This document shows, piece after piece, positions 63,427 through 64,000 of a DNA stretch of 64,000 bases. The stretch is from Triplophysa rosa (Eukaryota; Chordata; Actinopteri; Cypriniformes; Nemacheilidae): NCBI RefSeq assembly GCF_024868665.1, contig NC_079912.1, positions 17,307,673 to 17,371,672 of the forward strand. Direction: 5' to 3'. Under the pieces are notes generated by a model. That model searched no databases. It saw only the letters and a list, made by a program, of their open reading frames with translations, and was not told the DNA's origin. Position numbers and translations under genes: made by a program. Position 1 is the first letter of the stretch, and each line of letters starts with the position of its first letter.

Positions 63427-63747
63427 TTAGCAGGTCATCCTGGCCACTCCGAACTCCAAGGTGACCACTGCCGGCTCACTCTTAGAACCAAATGATCCCG
63501 GCAGCTCCATGTAGCCATTCTCTGTGGCACTGCTGCCCTCTACAGTCCGTTCCCCGCCAGTACTGATCGGAACATCCTCCCTGGCCTCCTCAGCAAACAC
63601 CTCCTCGTCTTCCTCCCGCTGCACCTCTTTCCTACTGAGAACAGGCGCTCCCAGGATGAGAGACTGAGGTCGGGGAGGGAGACTGCGCTCTCTTGGAGGC
63701 GTTTGGGGCTTTAGTGGAGACGTGCTCACCCCGAACTTCTGGAGCTT
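63427..63747 (-). CDS. Terminal coding exon of an unidentified gene (partial at right edge)
   Basis: Minus-strand acceptor TTTGTTTTCACAG precedes 107 codons, including the TAA at 63427-63429: KLQKFGVSTSPLKPQTPPRE, then a Pro-rich stretch, a Glu-rich stretch (QREEDEEVFAEEARED), ENGYMELPGSFGSKSE and the end VTLEFGVARMTC. It looks like a disordered, charged C-terminal tail. No domain is recognised, and earlier exons lie beyond the window. The same open frame runs on into the intron upstream of the acceptor, which is ignored. Phase-0 entry is assumed from the only long open frame. Confidence 0.6.
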   Translation of the reverse strand, partial: KLQKFGVSTSPLKPQTPPRERSLPPRPQSLILGAPVLSRKEVQREEDEEVFAEEAREDVPISTGGERTVEGSSATENGYMELPGSFGSKSEPAVVTLEFGVARMTC

Positions 63748-64000
63748 CTGTGAAAACAAACAAAAACCAGGAGAGGATGATTGTTTCAGATGGACGAGGA
63801 AACAAATGGAGGAGCGAGAAAACTTTATATTCTTATACAACAACATTTGAATGAATTTTAACTCTTCGCTGAAAGTCTTGCATTCATTTGTATCTAATGA
63901 AATACTGCATCTACTCCGACCAAGGTCTTTTGAGTCCTGAGGGAAGACTTGACTGGTTTCTCGAACGCAAAACATCCATGACTAATGGAAGAAGTTAGCA

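Overview
The window is nuclear DNA from a bony fish, most likely a cyprinid. The support is vertebrate GT-AG intron-exon structure, three recognisable vertebrate genes, and at least a dozen copies or fragments of a palindromic repeat that starts TTAAAGGGATAGTTCACC and resembles the Angel-type foldback elements of carp and zebrafish. No bacterial, phage or CRISPR-type system is present. All gene names come from residue patterns I recognise; no database search was run.

Layout. (1) 1-6170, plus strand: plcxd2, a PI-PLC X-domain protein. Its first coding exon is cut by the left edge; three further exons and a poly(A) signal follow. (2) About 8640-48480, plus strand: phldb2 (LL5-beta). I could chain 23 coding exons by reading phase from 8969 to 46824, giving a predicted protein of 1409 residues: an FHA-like domain, a long Ser/Pro-rich disordered region, coiled coils, a proline-rich module and a C-terminal PH domain. 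(3) About 55230-58600, minus strand: amer2, a single-exon APC-membrane-recruitment protein of 651 residues with SxIP-type EB1-binding motifs. (4) 63427-63747, minus strand: the terminal coding exon of a gene I do not recognise, continuing past the right edge. A well-spliced-looking minus-strand exon at 59175-59288 has no assigned gene.

plcxd2 next to phldb2 matches the human 3q13 arrangement, while amer2 is on human chromosome 13, so the phldb2/amer2 interval probably spans a fish-specific junction. PHLDB2 is known as a PIP3-binding organiser of cortical microtubule attachment, AMER2 as a PIP2-binding recruiter of APC and EB1, and PLCXD proteins as phosphoinositide-type phospholipases. The shared membrane-lipid theme is noted, but there is no evidence of a functional cluster.

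The most interesting signals are in phldb2. It has an FHA-like N-terminus and a PHLDB1-like proline-rich exon that the human LL5-beta protein, as I recall it, lacks. There are two 138-nt phase-matched candidate cassette exons, a phase-matched internal first exon at 43114 that would make a short coiled-coil plus PH isoform, and a GC-rich island after the FHA exons that could be an FHA-skipping promoter. The introns are full of MITE-like elements. Two carry matching 8-bp target duplications, one is nested in another, and one fills most of the intron just before the first FHA exon. A frameshifted RecQ-helicase fragment also lies in an intron.
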